Translations under genes and position numbers: made by a program
Shown: piece by piece, positions 37,190 to 46,290 of the stretch
Layout: every line of letters begins with the position of its first letter
Position numbering within the stretch: the first letter of the stretch is position 1
Notes under the pieces: model-generated
The model's database searches: none
The model's input: only the letters and a program-made list of their open reading frames with translations
What the model was told of the DNA's origin: nothing
NCBI RefSeq assembly: GCF_020662265.1
Contig: NZ_VEWM01000004.1
Location: 1-51,759 of the forward strand
From: Psychrobacter sp. I-STPA6b
Lineage (GTDB): Bacteria > Pseudomonadota > Gammaproteobacteria > Pseudomonadales > Moraxellaceae
Direction: 5' to 3'
Length of the DNA stretch: 51,759 nt

Positions 37190-37300
37190 ACGAGAGCTCG
37201 ACTGTAGAAAATGAGACGTTTTGAGTATTTTAGCAGAATAGCAGAGTTTAATGACTGACTTTAAGCCAAAAGTAGAAGCATTGCTTAGCTCTGATGTTCA

Positions 37301-37735
37301 ATGGTTTATTTAGAAAGTTATCAGTTTTTAAAAGAATTAGTGTCGTATGATGATGAAAAAGCTAAAGAAATTTTAGAAAAATTTGAAACGCCTATACAGT
37401 ATAAAAAGATTTATGCAATAGCTGGCATAGCAGGGCATGCAAGCCCTACAACTACTTTTTCCTCATACATCCATCTAACCGATATTCAGCTTGGGTTACG
37501 GTTATGGCATACTGACTTTAAATTGACGGCTAAACACAGCGACATTTTAAATATTCCTAGACGACATAAATCAAAAATAGAAACTGCACCATAAGATATT
37601 AACTATTATCTAATCAAAAAGCTAAAATTGCCCAATTTAGACAAATCTGAAACAGCAAAATCATTAACAAATAGAACTCAATATAAAAAAATTGAACAAA
37701 AAGATATGCATTTGATGAAGTCAGATATGTGCTGA
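37301..37735 (+). pseudogene. Tyrosine recombinase C-terminal remnant
   Basis: The frame starting near 37301 encodes AGIAGHASPTTTFSSYIHL, the hallmark of the C-terminal box of tyrosine recombinases (GH.S..TT...Y), but no upstream catalytic Arg region is present. After TAA 37592-37594 the same frame stays open to TGA 37733-37735, encoding a Lys-rich stretch, which suggests a nonsense codon in a longer decayed gene. This is the debris of an integrase, likely the one that brought in part of the island. Confidence 0.65.
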
Positions 37736-38439
37736 ACATGTATCAAAATAAGCAGGATTATCAGGAACTTTTGCAGATATATGAAATTGACCAGCAAACA
37801 TTTGATACGTGGTTAGCAAATGCCAAGTATTTAAAAGAAAACCCCGCATTTATGACCAGTAAAGGTAAACCTCGACTATTTGATTCTAGTGATACTCTGG
37901 CACTTTTGCCTGCATCAGATAAATTTGCTGATGATAAGAAGATGATGACACAGATGACCAATAAATTTCGAGAACTTTACCAAGATAAGCGAAAAAGAAA
38001 TAATAAACGACTTCTTGAAAATTTTGTCATCTATACGTTGACACATTGCCAGTATCATAAAAATCATATCTCTTTTTCTAAACCACTTAAGCTTGCAGAC
38101 TATGTTGAAATATTGACACAACTTGTATTTAAAAAAGATATTCGTCTGACAGTATATAACATTGATATTGCTCCAAAAAAAGAAGGTGGAAAGTGGCAAA
38201 AAATAATAGCTCAGTTTCCTGCATCGCAAATTGAAAAGAAGCCAATAGACTCTAGCGAGACAGTGTATCAAAGAGGTATCCGAGTTGAACTGTCATTAGC
38301 CAGTCAAACTGAAAAGCAAAGATTAGAAAAACGCAGTGAATCTGACCTACCTATTAGGCAGTGGACTGTGCGTACCCTACAAATATTCTGTCATTATGTG
38401 TATATAATGATGGGTGAGCGCATGAATATAGATGGCTGA
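37729..38439 (+). CDS. Hypothetical protein linked to the recombinase remnant
   Basis: 236 residues, basic, no signal peptide or membrane segment, with a long Lys/Arg-rich helix (RELYQDKRKRNNKRLLENFV). GTG 37729 overlaps the end of the recombinase frame; ATG 37738 is the alternative start. The overlap suggests it was translated with the recombinase as part of the same mobile element. The family is not recognised and function is unknown. Confidence 0.5.
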   Translation: MLNMYQNKQDYQELLQIYEIDQQTFDTWLANAKYLKENPAFMTSKGKPRLFDSSDTLALLPASDKFADDKKMMTQMTNKFRELYQDKRKRNNKRLLENFVIYTLTHCQYHKNHISFSKPLKLADYVEILTQLVFKKDIRLTVYNIDIAPKKEGGKWQKIIAQFPASQIEKKPIDSSETVYQRGIRVELSLASQTEKQRLEKRSESDLPIRQWTVRTLQIFCHYVYIMMGERMNIDG

Positions 38440-38462
38440 TAAATAAGAATGATTAAAACGAT

Positions 38463-39050
38463 ATGAAACTATCTGCAAAAACGATAAGTATTAATGAAAA
38501 CACTGAACTTAAGTTTCATCCATTGACCAAAAAACTTTACAAGATTTTAATGCAAGCGTATGTAGCTGGAGGACAAAAGGATTATTTAGTTGCAATCACC
38601 CAAAAGTTTGAGTGTTATTCAAGCTTGCCTGTGCATCAAATAGACATGATCAGCTCTGGTAATAGTAAGTATCAAATCATCGGTGGTTGCTTTACGCTAT
38701 TTTTTGATATCAAAAATTTAAATAATAACAATGCTATTTTTCTTAATTACTGCTCTACAAGAAACGTGAAATCTGAATATAAAGCCCGTGCTCAAAAAGA
38801 GTTTGAACAAGATATCATTAATTTTGTTTACTTTGACTTTATCAGAGCAATTTCGGTTCTATCCCTTGCAAAGCCTGGAGCAATGTATCCTGAGCTAAGA
38901 GAAATCACGCAAGAATTTGAGAGTGATATTTGGGGTGAGTTATTTGGCAAGGAGAAAAAAAGCATACACAATTATCTATTACAAAAAGATTTTGCCTCGT
39001 TGATAGGATTAACTCGTGATGCGGTGGGTAAGCAAGCTAAACAGTTATGA
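38463..39050 (+). CDS. Hypothetical protein
   Basis: 195 residues, 23 bp downstream of the previous ORF and probably in the same transcript. It is soluble in appearance, with scattered Cys (FECYSSLP, GGCFTLFF, NYCSTRN) not arranged as a metal site. No known motif is visible. Its end overlaps the decayed ABC ATPase fragment on the opposite strand by six bases. Function unknown. Confidence 0.5.
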   Translation: MKLSAKTISINENTELKFHPLTKKLYKILMQAYVAGGQKDYLVAITQKFECYSSLPVHQIDMISSGNSKYQIIGGCFTLFFDIKNLNNNNAIFLNYCSTRNVKSEYKARAQKEFEQDIINFVYFDFIRAISVLSLAKPGAMYPELREITQEFESDIWGELFGKEKKSIHNYLLQKDFASLIGLTRDAVGKQAKQL

Positions 39051-39555
39051 TATCAGTTTGATGTCTTGCAAATACAAACACATCGGCGTTCCTGAAATGG
39101 GCTTAGGATTAATTGGTGCCTGCATATAAAACAGATCAGCGAGTATGTTTTGAGTAATGATATCTGGAGGCGTACCAAAACCCTGTAGCTTACCTACTTT
39201 GAGCAATTCCAACCAACCACAATAACGAGAGGCTTGGCTCAAATTATGCAACACGATAATAATGCTTTTACATTGCTCTTTTAAGGCTTTCATTACCTTC
39301 ATTAACTCAATCTGATAGACAATATCCAAAAATGTAGTAGGTTCAATTAGCATAATAATGTCAGTATCTTGAACCAAAATCATGGCAATCCAAACACGTT
39401 GCCATTGTCCACCTAACAGTGCCTCTAATACCGTATTAGATAATAATTCAATAGACATCTCTGTCATTACTCTATTGACAACTTCATTATCTTGCTGGTT
39501 CAGTTTACCCCAGTGTGATACATACAGTATCCGACCATATTCTTACCAACTATCT
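39045..39555 (-). pseudogene. Decayed ferric-siderophore ABC ATPase fragment (FecE/FhuC type)
   Basis: The C-terminal half of a siderophore-import ATPase is readable: GRILYVSHWGKLNQQDNE, then LLGGQWQRVWIAM in place of the LSGGQ signature, IIMLIEPTTFLDIVYQIE in place of the Walker B LLDEPT, LHNLSQASRYC in place of LHDLN.A.RY, and a typical SGTPMCLYL ending. The signature Ser and the Walker B Asp are lost. The frame is interrupted by a stop near 39548, and the Walker A half is absent. It is a non-functional remnant. It reads out of the island towards the hypothetical genes. Confidence 0.75.
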
Positions 39556-39852
39556 AACAGTTAGACCTTCATTATAAGAATAAACTTCCTAAAACCCAAG
39601 ATAGCAGAATAAGAAACTATCTCACCCCTTAGAAAACATACTACGTGTAGTAGAAAAATTAAACCAGACAACCCTTTTAATAGGGACAATTTATCATTCC
39701 CATTTGGGAAAGTCATCTGATGTCTTTATTTTTTGGTAGCCTTGAGTTCAGGTCTGCTTAATTAAAAAATAATGACAACCTTGTCATTACTTTTTAATAG
39801 TTAAGAATCCTTGTAATCTTAAAACATCACTTAACACCTTAAGGGGATAAAA
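39556..39852. other. Intergenic region with strong hairpin at 39761-39798
   Basis: This 300-bp gap lies upstream of the GX3 lipoprotein gene. ATTAAAAA...TAATGACAA (39761-39779) pairs with TTGTCATTA...TTTTTAAT (39781-39798) with a single bulge on each side, giving about 17 paired positions. It may be a terminator for leftward or rightward transcription, or an operator for the downstream gene. No ORF is seen. Confidence 0.5.
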
Positions 39853-40596
39853 ATGAAGTCAAGGGTTTGTAAAATAGTGATTACACTTTTTGCTATTGTG
39901 ATAATGGTATGTAGTCTTCCAGGGTGTAAGAGTAGTTATGATAGAGGTTATGAAAAAGGTTATAAAAAAGGTTATAAAAAAGGTTATGAAGAGGGATATG
40001 AAACTGGATATTCACAAGGTCATCGTGATGGTTACGAAGAAGGCAAAGAAGATGGTTATGTTTCAGGTTATATAGCTGGAACTGGAGATTTAATTCAGGA
40101 GAATGGTGTCATAGCCATAGGACAGGGATTTTTAATTTCTTTGGTATTGTTATCTTCGCTTATCACCACATACTTTATTTATAACAATTATAAATATCGA
40201 GTTAAAACGCAATTGGATAATTGGATAGACTATTTAAAATCTCAATGGACTTATTATAGAGCTGTTAAAGAATTAGCAAGACTACGAGCCACAGGAGATA
40301 GTTACTCACGCATTCGTTCTGAAGCATTGGTAAATTCTGCATTTGTAAAGGTTGCACAATCTGTCGTTGATGAGGAGAGTAAAAATAGGATTGATAAACT
40401 ACGGCAAACAGCGGTACTAGAAGCAAACGGAATTCAATCTCAGGTCTTAGAATACACTGGAAGTGTCATTGAGACACTTATTAATGAAGTTAAAGCGTCA
40501 ACTACTCTGAATAATGCAGAAAAAATTGAGCTTTATTCTGATATTCGGCAGTCGATTAGTGAAAGTTATGAATCTTATCAAGCTAATAATAGCTAA
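39853..40596 (+). CDS. Lipoprotein with GX3 (GYxxGY) repeats and a transmembrane segment
   Basis: 247 residues. A signal peptide ends in the lipobox SLPGC (Cys25). Residues about 29-76 are a run of roughly 12 four-residue units with Gly at every fourth position (RGYEKGYKKGYKKGYEEG), like the deca-GX3 motif of Yae1-type helices. A hydrophobic segment at about 95-115 (FLISLVLLSSLITTYFIYNN) is followed by 130 helical residues, with coiled-coil character at the end. Start ATG follows AAGGGG. It is the first of three genes ahead of the Cas operon. Function is unknown; the membrane location raises the possibility of a CRISPR-linked membrane effector. Confidence 0.6.
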   Translation: MKSRVCKIVITLFAIVIMVCSLPGCKSSYDRGYEKGYKKGYKKGYEEGYETGYSQGHRDGYEEGKEDGYVSGYIAGTGDLIQENGVIAIGQGFLISLVLLSSLITTYFIYNNYKYRVKTQLDNWIDYLKSQWTYYRAVKELARLRATGDSYSRIRSEALVNSAFVKVAQSVVDEESKNRIDKLRQTAVLEANGIQSQVLEYTGSVIETLINEVKASTTLNNAEKIELYSDIRQSISESYESYQANNS

Positions 40597-40750
40597 ATGT
40601 AAGTTTGCCAAGGTTGGCATTTATTGCCGGATTATGAAAATGAAGTATGATTTTAATATAGTCAATCAAGAGTCATAAAAGGAGGAGATAAGTGACACAG
40701 TAATGATTTGTATTGAGAAATTCAACATGATTAACAAAATGGAGATCAAA

Positions 40751-41302
40751 ATGAGCAAATTTGATAAAAATGCAGTCATGGTTAGTTACAAAGAAGGTTT
40801 ACAGAATAAATCAGCTCATGGACAAGAGCTGGCAAGTTTTGATGTGGCTAATGTTGTGAGTAAAACAACGCTCACAGAAAAGAACCATTCTAATATGGGC
40901 TTGATTAATAGAGTAAAGTCACGCCGAATGCAGAGTGATAAAAGCCTCGAAGTACAGCAAGTTATCTGTGATACACAAGTTGCTGTGATTAAAGATCAGG
41001 CTCAAGCTATAAGACACCAGAGTAAAGCACATTGGGATGTTCAAATTGCCACATTCGTAGAGGGCCTAAAGGTCAAAGGACAGAGGGCTATGCAAAACAT
41101 GACAATTCAAAAAGGAGATGATCTTAATGATAGTATAGCTACTATCCGCCATCACGCACAATATGAAATAGATAAAGTATCTGAGGGCGATTTAAGTGAT
41201 ATGTTGAAGGAAGAACAGATTAAGGACATTCTGTCAAATATGTACCAGCAAATTGATGAAATCAAGAATAAGAGCTTAGCAAAGAGATATGACTTAGATT
41301 AG
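40751..41302 (+). CDS. Hypothetical soluble protein
   Basis: 183 residues from ATG 40751, chosen because GGAG lies eight bases before it; an in-frame ATG at 40703 has no SD at proper distance. It is largely helical and charged, with Gln/Ala-rich segments (VQQVICDTQVAVIKDQAQAIRHQ). No membrane segment or enzymatic motif is visible. It lies between the GX3 lipoprotein and the DUF2939-like gene with gaps of 150 and 59 bp. The family is not recognised. Confidence 0.5.
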   Translation: MSKFDKNAVMVSYKEGLQNKSAHGQELASFDVANVVSKTTLTEKNHSNMGLINRVKSRRMQSDKSLEVQQVICDTQVAVIKDQAQAIRHQSKAHWDVQIATFVEGLKVKGQRAMQNMTIQKGDDLNDSIATIRHHAQYEIDKVSEGDLSDMLKEEQIKDILSNMYQQIDEIKNKSLAKRYDLD

Positions 41303-41361
41303 TTATCTCTAATAATTTATAAAGCTAATATTTGTATAAGTTTTTGTAGAGGAGTTGTCAG

Positions 41362-41880
41362 ATGAAAATTTTTAGCACATTAATCTTAGCAATATGCTTA
41401 TATATTTTGGCAACCCCTCTTATCACTACCTATCATATATTTTCTGCTATTGACAGTGTTGATGATGTCAAACTATCGCAATATATTAACTATCCTAAAT
41501 TAAGACAGAATCTTGGTAATCAACTTTATGACGCTGTTGAGGAAAAAATAGGCATTGATACTGAAAATAGTAACTTTATGACAAATTTGCTAGCTAAAAC
41601 AGGTCAAGTTGTCGCTACCGTCTCTATGCAATATATTGTAACCCCCGATAATATCGGAATTGCTTTAAGAAGTGGCATACTAAATGATAATGATGATGTA
41701 TTGACGCATGAATTATGGGATTTTTCTGACAATGATTTAATCCACTGTCAATATAAATATATGGGTCTTAATGATTTTATAGTTATTGTAGACCATGAAA
41801 ATTATGAGTCTAGGGCTATTATTTTACTTGAAAGAGAGGGGTTTACTCAATGGAGAATTACAAATGTGACATTTGATTAG
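41362..41880 (+). CDS. DUF2939-like membrane-anchored protein
   Basis: 172 residues with an N-terminal hydrophobic segment (FSTLILAICLYILATPLIT) followed by YHIFSAIDSVDDVKLSQYINYPKLRQNLGNQL, which is the DUF2939 pattern (a long helix ending Ai...D...L...vd...lR..L..QL). The C-terminal domain, DFIVIVDHENYES...LLEREGFTQWRITNV, would be periplasmic. Such proteins are widespread in Moraxellaceae with no known role. GAGGAG eleven bases before the ATG supports the start. cas10 begins 143 bp downstream, so a shared transcript is possible but not shown. Confidence 0.65.
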   Translation: MKIFSTLILAICLYILATPLITTYHIFSAIDSVDDVKLSQYINYPKLRQNLGNQLYDAVEEKIGIDTENSNFMTNLLAKTGQVVATVSMQYIVTPDNIGIALRSGILNDNDDVLTHELWDFSDNDLIHCQYKYMGLNDFIVIVDHENYESRAIILLEREGFTQWRITNVTFD

Positions 41881-42023
41881 ATTTAATAAATTCTAGTTTA
41901 TATTTTAGCTGATACATGCTATATATTATAGAGTTATTCACACTATTATTCTTATCGTGCGTTCATACATAAACATAAAATAAATGCATAAGCACAAAAC
42001 ATTTATAAAGTTAAGGATTCCTA

Positions 42024-43712
42024 ATGTCTAAGAAGGTTGCCTATCTATTTGAAGCTCGTGGTATCCAACGATTCTTATTTTCTACTGGTAGACTCAAAGA
42101 CATGCTTGTCGGTAGTGATTTAATTGATTATATATGTGCAGAAAATGGACTTTTAGATCACGCATTATGTAGTTTAGGTTTCGATAGCCAAGTCAAATCC
42201 CCACGTAGAGCAGGCGGTGCTTTTTATTTAATATTTGATAATCTTAATGATGCCCAACGGTTTCAATCAGTTTGGCGACTTATTATGTCTCAATGGTTTC
42301 CAACCTTAGAGATTGTAGACACAATAACACAAGATACATCAGTTAAGGAGTCTATCGCTAAGGGTATTAATAACTTGCATATAGCAAGGAATCGAATACG
42401 AATTACACTGCCTAATGCCAGCCCCATAACTCAAAGGTGTAACCGTACTGGGCTTGCAGTTGCAAGAAATATATATACACATGATAATAAAAAAGAACCC
42501 ATCGACGCCAGTACTTATATTCTAAGGAACTTTGATAGACCTGCTAATAGTGGTTCAGTTATCAGTCGATTTGTTGCCGAAACTAATAATGATACTAAGA
42601 TTTTTTTCCCTAATAACTTTGAGGCAGATGCAAAGGATAATAAAAGATTTCCACTAAACTCTGATTCGATGATAGGTCTAATCCATGCTGATGGAAATGG
42701 TTTGGGGGAAGTCTTAAGGGTGTTAAATGTAGCATGTTCAAATGCCGATGACGATACATATATTGAGCTATATCGGGCTTTTTCTCAAGGTATGACTCAA
42801 GCAACAATTACTGCCACACAAAATGCATCAAAATCTATATTGCTACCTAATCTAGCAAAAAATAACGTATTACCTGCTAGACCGTTAGTATTAGGAGGTG
42901 ATGATCTTTCAGTCATTGTCAGAGCAGATTTAGCGATTGATTTTACCGAAGTGTTTATACTGGAATTTGCGCGACAAAGTGCAATTGAACTTAATAAATT
43001 AAGGCAAATATTTGAGCAACACGACATAGATATAAATGTTATTAATAACTTACCCACCTATCTTACAGCGTGTGCAGGCATAGTATTTATTAAATCCTCA
43101 CAGCCTTTTCATCAGGCTTATGAGCTAGCAGAAAGTCTATGCAAAAAAGCTAAAAGCTATTCGAGAGCTCATCTTGATTTGGTAACAGATAATACCATCC
43201 CTGCCAGCTTGGCTTTTTATCAAGTTAAAGATAGTACATTGACAGACATTGATTTAATCATTGCCAATAATTTAACTGTCAATCATCAAGATGCAACTTA
43301 CCATTTATCCCTACCTGCTTATTTTGTTGACAGTTCAAAATTTAGTGAAGATAGTGGTAAAAAATTAGCAACTGTTAAACAATTAAAAGAACTGGTAAAT
43401 TTTTTACTAAATTCAGACTTTAATGAAAATTTTCTTCGAAGTTTTGCAACGACAATACATGATAGTCTGCCAAAAGCAAAAAAAGATTATAAACGTTGGT
43501 TAGAGTTTTCTAGTAAAGAAAAAGTGAGAGTACATACCATACATCAAAAGCAACAGCTAGAAAATATCACAGAATTTCATGAAATGCTGGGTAATATGAT
43601 AGGCGAATTAGAAGAAAGCTTACCTTTTACTAAAACTGATACTACTTACCAAAGTGCATTAGCAGATATTTTAACTTTATTAAAAATAATTAAGAAAAAT
43701 ACTGATAAATAA
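42024..43712 (+). CDS. cas10: Type III CRISPR large subunit Cas10, HD-less
   Basis: Cas10 is the signature subunit of type III effector complexes. This 562-residue form starts directly in the first palm-like domain (YLFEARGIQRFLFSTGRLKDMLVGSD) with no N-terminal HD nuclease domain, so target-activated DNA cleavage is unlikely. The second palm shows LIHADGNGLGEVL (220-232) and an intact cyclase motif GGDD (291-294), so it should be able to make cyclic oligoadenylates when target RNA is bound. A helical C-terminal domain of about 100 residues follows. It is the first gene of a five- or six-gene operon. ATG 42024 follows AAGGATTCCTA. Confidence 0.88.
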   Translation: MSKKVAYLFEARGIQRFLFSTGRLKDMLVGSDLIDYICAENGLLDHALCSLGFDSQVKSPRRAGGAFYLIFDNLNDAQRFQSVWRLIMSQWFPTLEIVDTITQDTSVKESIAKGINNLHIARNRIRITLPNASPITQRCNRTGLAVARNIYTHDNKKEPIDASTYILRNFDRPANSGSVISRFVAETNNDTKIFFPNNFEADAKDNKRFPLNSDSMIGLIHADGNGLGEVLRVLNVACSNADDDTYIELYRAFSQGMTQATITATQNASKSILLPNLAKNNVLPARPLVLGGDDLSVIVRADLAIDFTEVFILEFARQSAIELNKLRQIFEQHDIDINVINNLPTYLTACAGIVFIKSSQPFHQAYELAESLCKKAKSYSRAHLDLVTDNTIPASLAFYQVKDSTLTDIDLIIANNLTVNHQDATYHLSLPAYFVDSSKFSEDSGKKLATVKQLKELVNFLLNSDFNENFLRSFATTIHDSLPKAKKDYKRWLEFSSKEKVRVHTIHQKQQLENITEFHEMLGNMIGELEESLPFTKTDTTYQSALADILTLLKIIKKNTDK

Positions 43713-43784
43713 TTTATTACGGTTATTATTGTAAAATCTAATAATAAATGACTTATCAGCCTGTATATAAATGGAATATGTTTT

Positions 43785-44483
43785 ATGTATAAGAGTAAGG
43801 TGTTAAAAATTGAATTCAAAAACTACTTCCGAGCAGGTAGCGGTAGTGGTCAGGGTAGTAGTATGGATGATACTAATGTAAAAGATGATAATGGCTTGCC
43901 ATACATCGGTGGCAAACATATAAGAGGTATCATAAGAAATGCTGTGTATCGAGCCGAACAATGGGGATGGTATGAGGATAGTAAAAAAGAGATTGATAAA
44001 CATCAAATTACAGAGAGCTTAACTGATTTAATCTTTGGCAAAGAGAGTAAAAATAATAACTCTGAAGAGTCAAAAACTACTAATGGCATTATATTTATCA
44101 ATAATGCCAAGCTTGAGGAGGCTGAGCTATGCTACTTACAACAGCCTGATAACAGCACTTTACGACAGGGGCTGTTTAAAAAATTAAGTAACATCGAGAT
44201 TAATGCTGAAACTAAAACCACTAAAGATGGTAGTTTAAGAAGTGGTGAGGTTGCTATACCAATGACTCTGTTTGTACAAATTGATCTCATTGGCATTAGA
44301 GGTTATGACGAAATAAAGGAACAACAAAAAAAGCTATTAGAAAATTTTGAGCCTATGATTTGGCAAGTTATTAATAATGCTTTACCTTTAATAAAGTCCT
44401 TTGGTGCTAAGCGTAGTAGAGGCTTAGGTGAGTGCATAGTTAGTATGGTGGATTACGAACAAGGAGTGGCTAATGACAGCTAA
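43785..44483 (+). CDS. Single Cas7 (Csm3-like RAMP) backbone subunit
   Basis: The 232-residue protein is a Csm3/gr7-type RAMP. It begins KIEFKNYFRAGSGSG, has an acidic loop GSSMDDTNVKDDNG (Asp28, Asp29, Asp34 and Asp35 are candidates for the target-RNA-cleaving residue), LPYIGGKHIRGIIRNAV as the first RRM helix, and a Gly-rich loop GAKRSRGLGEC near the end. In type III complexes Cas7 subunits hold the crRNA and cut target RNA every six bases. Its last 11 bases overlap csx10, suggesting tight translational coupling. In type III-Dv this type of domain is fused to Cas5 and Cas11; here it is separate. Confidence 0.82.
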   Translation: MYKSKVLKIEFKNYFRAGSGSGQGSSMDDTNVKDDNGLPYIGGKHIRGIIRNAVYRAEQWGWYEDSKKEIDKHQITESLTDLIFGKESKNNNSEESKTTNGIIFINNAKLEEAELCYLQQPDNSTLRQGLFKKLSNIEINAETKTTKDGSLRSGEVAIPMTLFVQIDLIGIRGYDEIKEQQKKLLENFEPMIWQVINNALPLIKSFGAKRSRGLGECIVSMVDYEQGVANDS

Positions 44484-46290
44484 GATACTCAAACAAAGCT
44501 ATCTCATTGAGTCTGAATTACCAATTATTATGAGTGCCACTAGTGCTACTGCTGGCATGCATCATAGTGTTGATTATCTACGAGGGGCTTGTTTTCTTGG
44601 AATAGTTGCTGCTCAGTTATATACATCCTTATCAAGCAAGGATGCATTTTTAGTATTTCATAGCGGAAAGGTACGTTTTCTTAATGCTCTACCTACAAGA
44701 AAAGTGGATAAGAATATTTTTGAAGTATCATACCCTGTACCTATGTCTTTACATACTTATAAAGGCGAACAGTATACCCTACAAAACAATTATATCGATA
44801 GTAATAAAGTTTTTGATACATCAAGCTCTAAATATGATAAACAAAGACAGCCTGTACAACTTAGAGGGTTTAATATTACTACAACTGGGTTTCGATTTAT
44901 TCCACAGCAGCACTATCAACTAAGGACAGCTATTGATAATACCACTAACATAGCTGCTAAATCGCAATTGTTTGGCTATGAAGCCAATGATAAAAATCAA
45001 TATTACTATTTTTCTATAGAAGCAGATGCAGATGTAGATGTAAACCTTTGGAATAAGATTCTTGAATGCATACCAAGAACAGCTCATATTGGACGTTCTA
45101 GCTCTAGTGCAGAATACGGAAAAATCAATATAACATCACTGAAAAAGGAGGAAGCAGAGCAAACATTTTTGCAAATAGCAGAATCTAATGAGATATCTGA
45201 GGATAATCAACTGACCCTTTGGTTAGTCAGTGATATGCAGTTGTTAAAACATGGCCAACCCACACTTATTCCTGAACCCGAATTATTGGGGCTACCCAGT
45301 GGAACAGTATGGTTATCTGACAAAAGCTTTTTGCGTAGTAGTCGTTTTAGTGCTCGTAATAATTACCGTCGACACTATGATAAAGAAAGACAAGTCATCA
45401 GTCGTGGTAGTGTGTTGCGATACAGCTTACCAAATGGTTATAGCGATACTGAATATAAAGACATTGTGCGACATTGCCATGCAGGGTTGGGCTTACAAAG
45501 AGAGTGTGGTTTTGGTCAGGTATTGGTAGACCCTGTGATATTACAGGATATAAAATCAAATTTGTCACCTCTCACCTCCACATCACCAGTCACACAAGTG
45601 AATGATACATCTGATACCAAAAGACCTGAAAACTCTATTTTAATAGCTTATCTTGAAAATGAGAGAATAAAAAGAGAACTAGGCGATAAACCTAATAAAA
45701 AAGCAACTGCTATTTTCAATGAATTATGCATAAAAGTATCTCAAGCCAGAAATTATCAAGGATTGGTTAAAGGCATGCCTCTACAGCCATTACCCCCCAA
45801 ACGTACTCAGTTTGGTAAGCTAAGAGAGTTGGCTAATATTTATAGAAATGACGCTACTGGATTGCTAGCATTTCTTTGTGATATTGATGTCAAATCTTCA
45901 GCAGATAATGATAATAAAATGATAGATAAAGCAAGATTAAATAAAAATCGTACTGGTATGTTAGTAGTAGTTACAGAAGATGAAAATACCAATCGACAGA
46001 GCAATGCTAATTATAGTAACGCTGGTTGGGAGCTAAAATATGCACCTAGCTATCATGCATGTTTGGGAAGTTTTTTATCTAAAAAATTGTATGATGTGTA
46101 TAAAGAAATTAACAACGAAGTCAAAGACAATGGCATTAAAGATACGTTCATTATTAATAACTATTTCTCGCAAGTAGTGGCAGAGCTAGCCATATTAGGG
46201 TTGTCTCGTACATGGGAAGAATATTGCTTAGGTATTAAAACCATGCAATCTACTAAGGCTATTGATAAGGAGTATGCATATGATAGCTGA
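44473..46290 (+). CDS. csx10: Csx10 (Cas5-type RAMP) with C-terminal helical extension
   Basis: Csx10 is the Cas5 group of type III-D, binding the crRNA 5' handle. At 605 residues it is long. The N-terminal region has SATSATAGMHHSVDYLRGACFLG, matching the Csx10 RAMP start (Y.pGs.LRGal), and the second half shows GLGLQRECGFGQVLVD (about 339-354), the typical Gly-rich loop. Residues about 380-605 after a Pro/Ser/Thr linker are mainly helical (ILIAYLENERIKREL, FSQVVAELAILGLSRTWEEY). No stand-alone small subunit (Cas11) gene is seen, so this extension may supply it. It overlaps its neighbours on both sides by 11 bp. Confidence 0.78.
   Translation: MTAKILKQSYLIESELPIIMSATSATAGMHHSVDYLRGACFLGIVAAQLYTSLSSKDAFLVFHSGKVRFLNALPTRKVDKNIFEVSYPVPMSLHTYKGEQYTLQNNYIDSNKVFDTSSSKYDKQRQPVQLRGFNITTTGFRFIPQQHYQLRTAIDNTTNIAAKSQLFGYEANDKNQYYYFSIEADADVDVNLWNKILECIPRTAHIGRSSSSAEYGKINITSLKKEEAEQTFLQIAESNEISEDNQLTLWLVSDMQLLKHGQPTLIPEPELLGLPSGTVWLSDKSFLRSSRFSARNNYRRHYDKERQVISRGSVLRYSLPNGYSDTEYKDIVRHCHAGLGLQRECGFGQVLVDPVILQDIKSNLSPLTSTSPVTQVNDTSDTKRPENSILIAYLENERIKRELGDKPNKKATAIFNELCIKVSQARNYQGLVKGMPLQPLPPKRTQFGKLRELANIYRNDATGLLAFLCDIDVKSSADNDNKMIDKARLNKNRTGMLVVVTEDENTNRQSNANYSNAGWELKYAPSYHACLGSFLSKKLYDVYKEINNEVKDNGIKDTFIINNYFSQVVAELAILGLSRTWEEYCLGIKTMQSTKAIDKEYAYDS

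Noticed and set aside
37251..37313. 20-codon ORF before the recombinase remnant
   Set aside because: No ribosome-binding site, and it is probably part of the decayed recombinase region in another frame.
40692..40703. Three-codon minigene GTG ACA CAG TAA after a strong GGAGGAG
   Set aside because: It is too short to judge, and the GGAGGAG may simply be a relic; translation of the 183-aa protein is better explained by its own SD at 40741.
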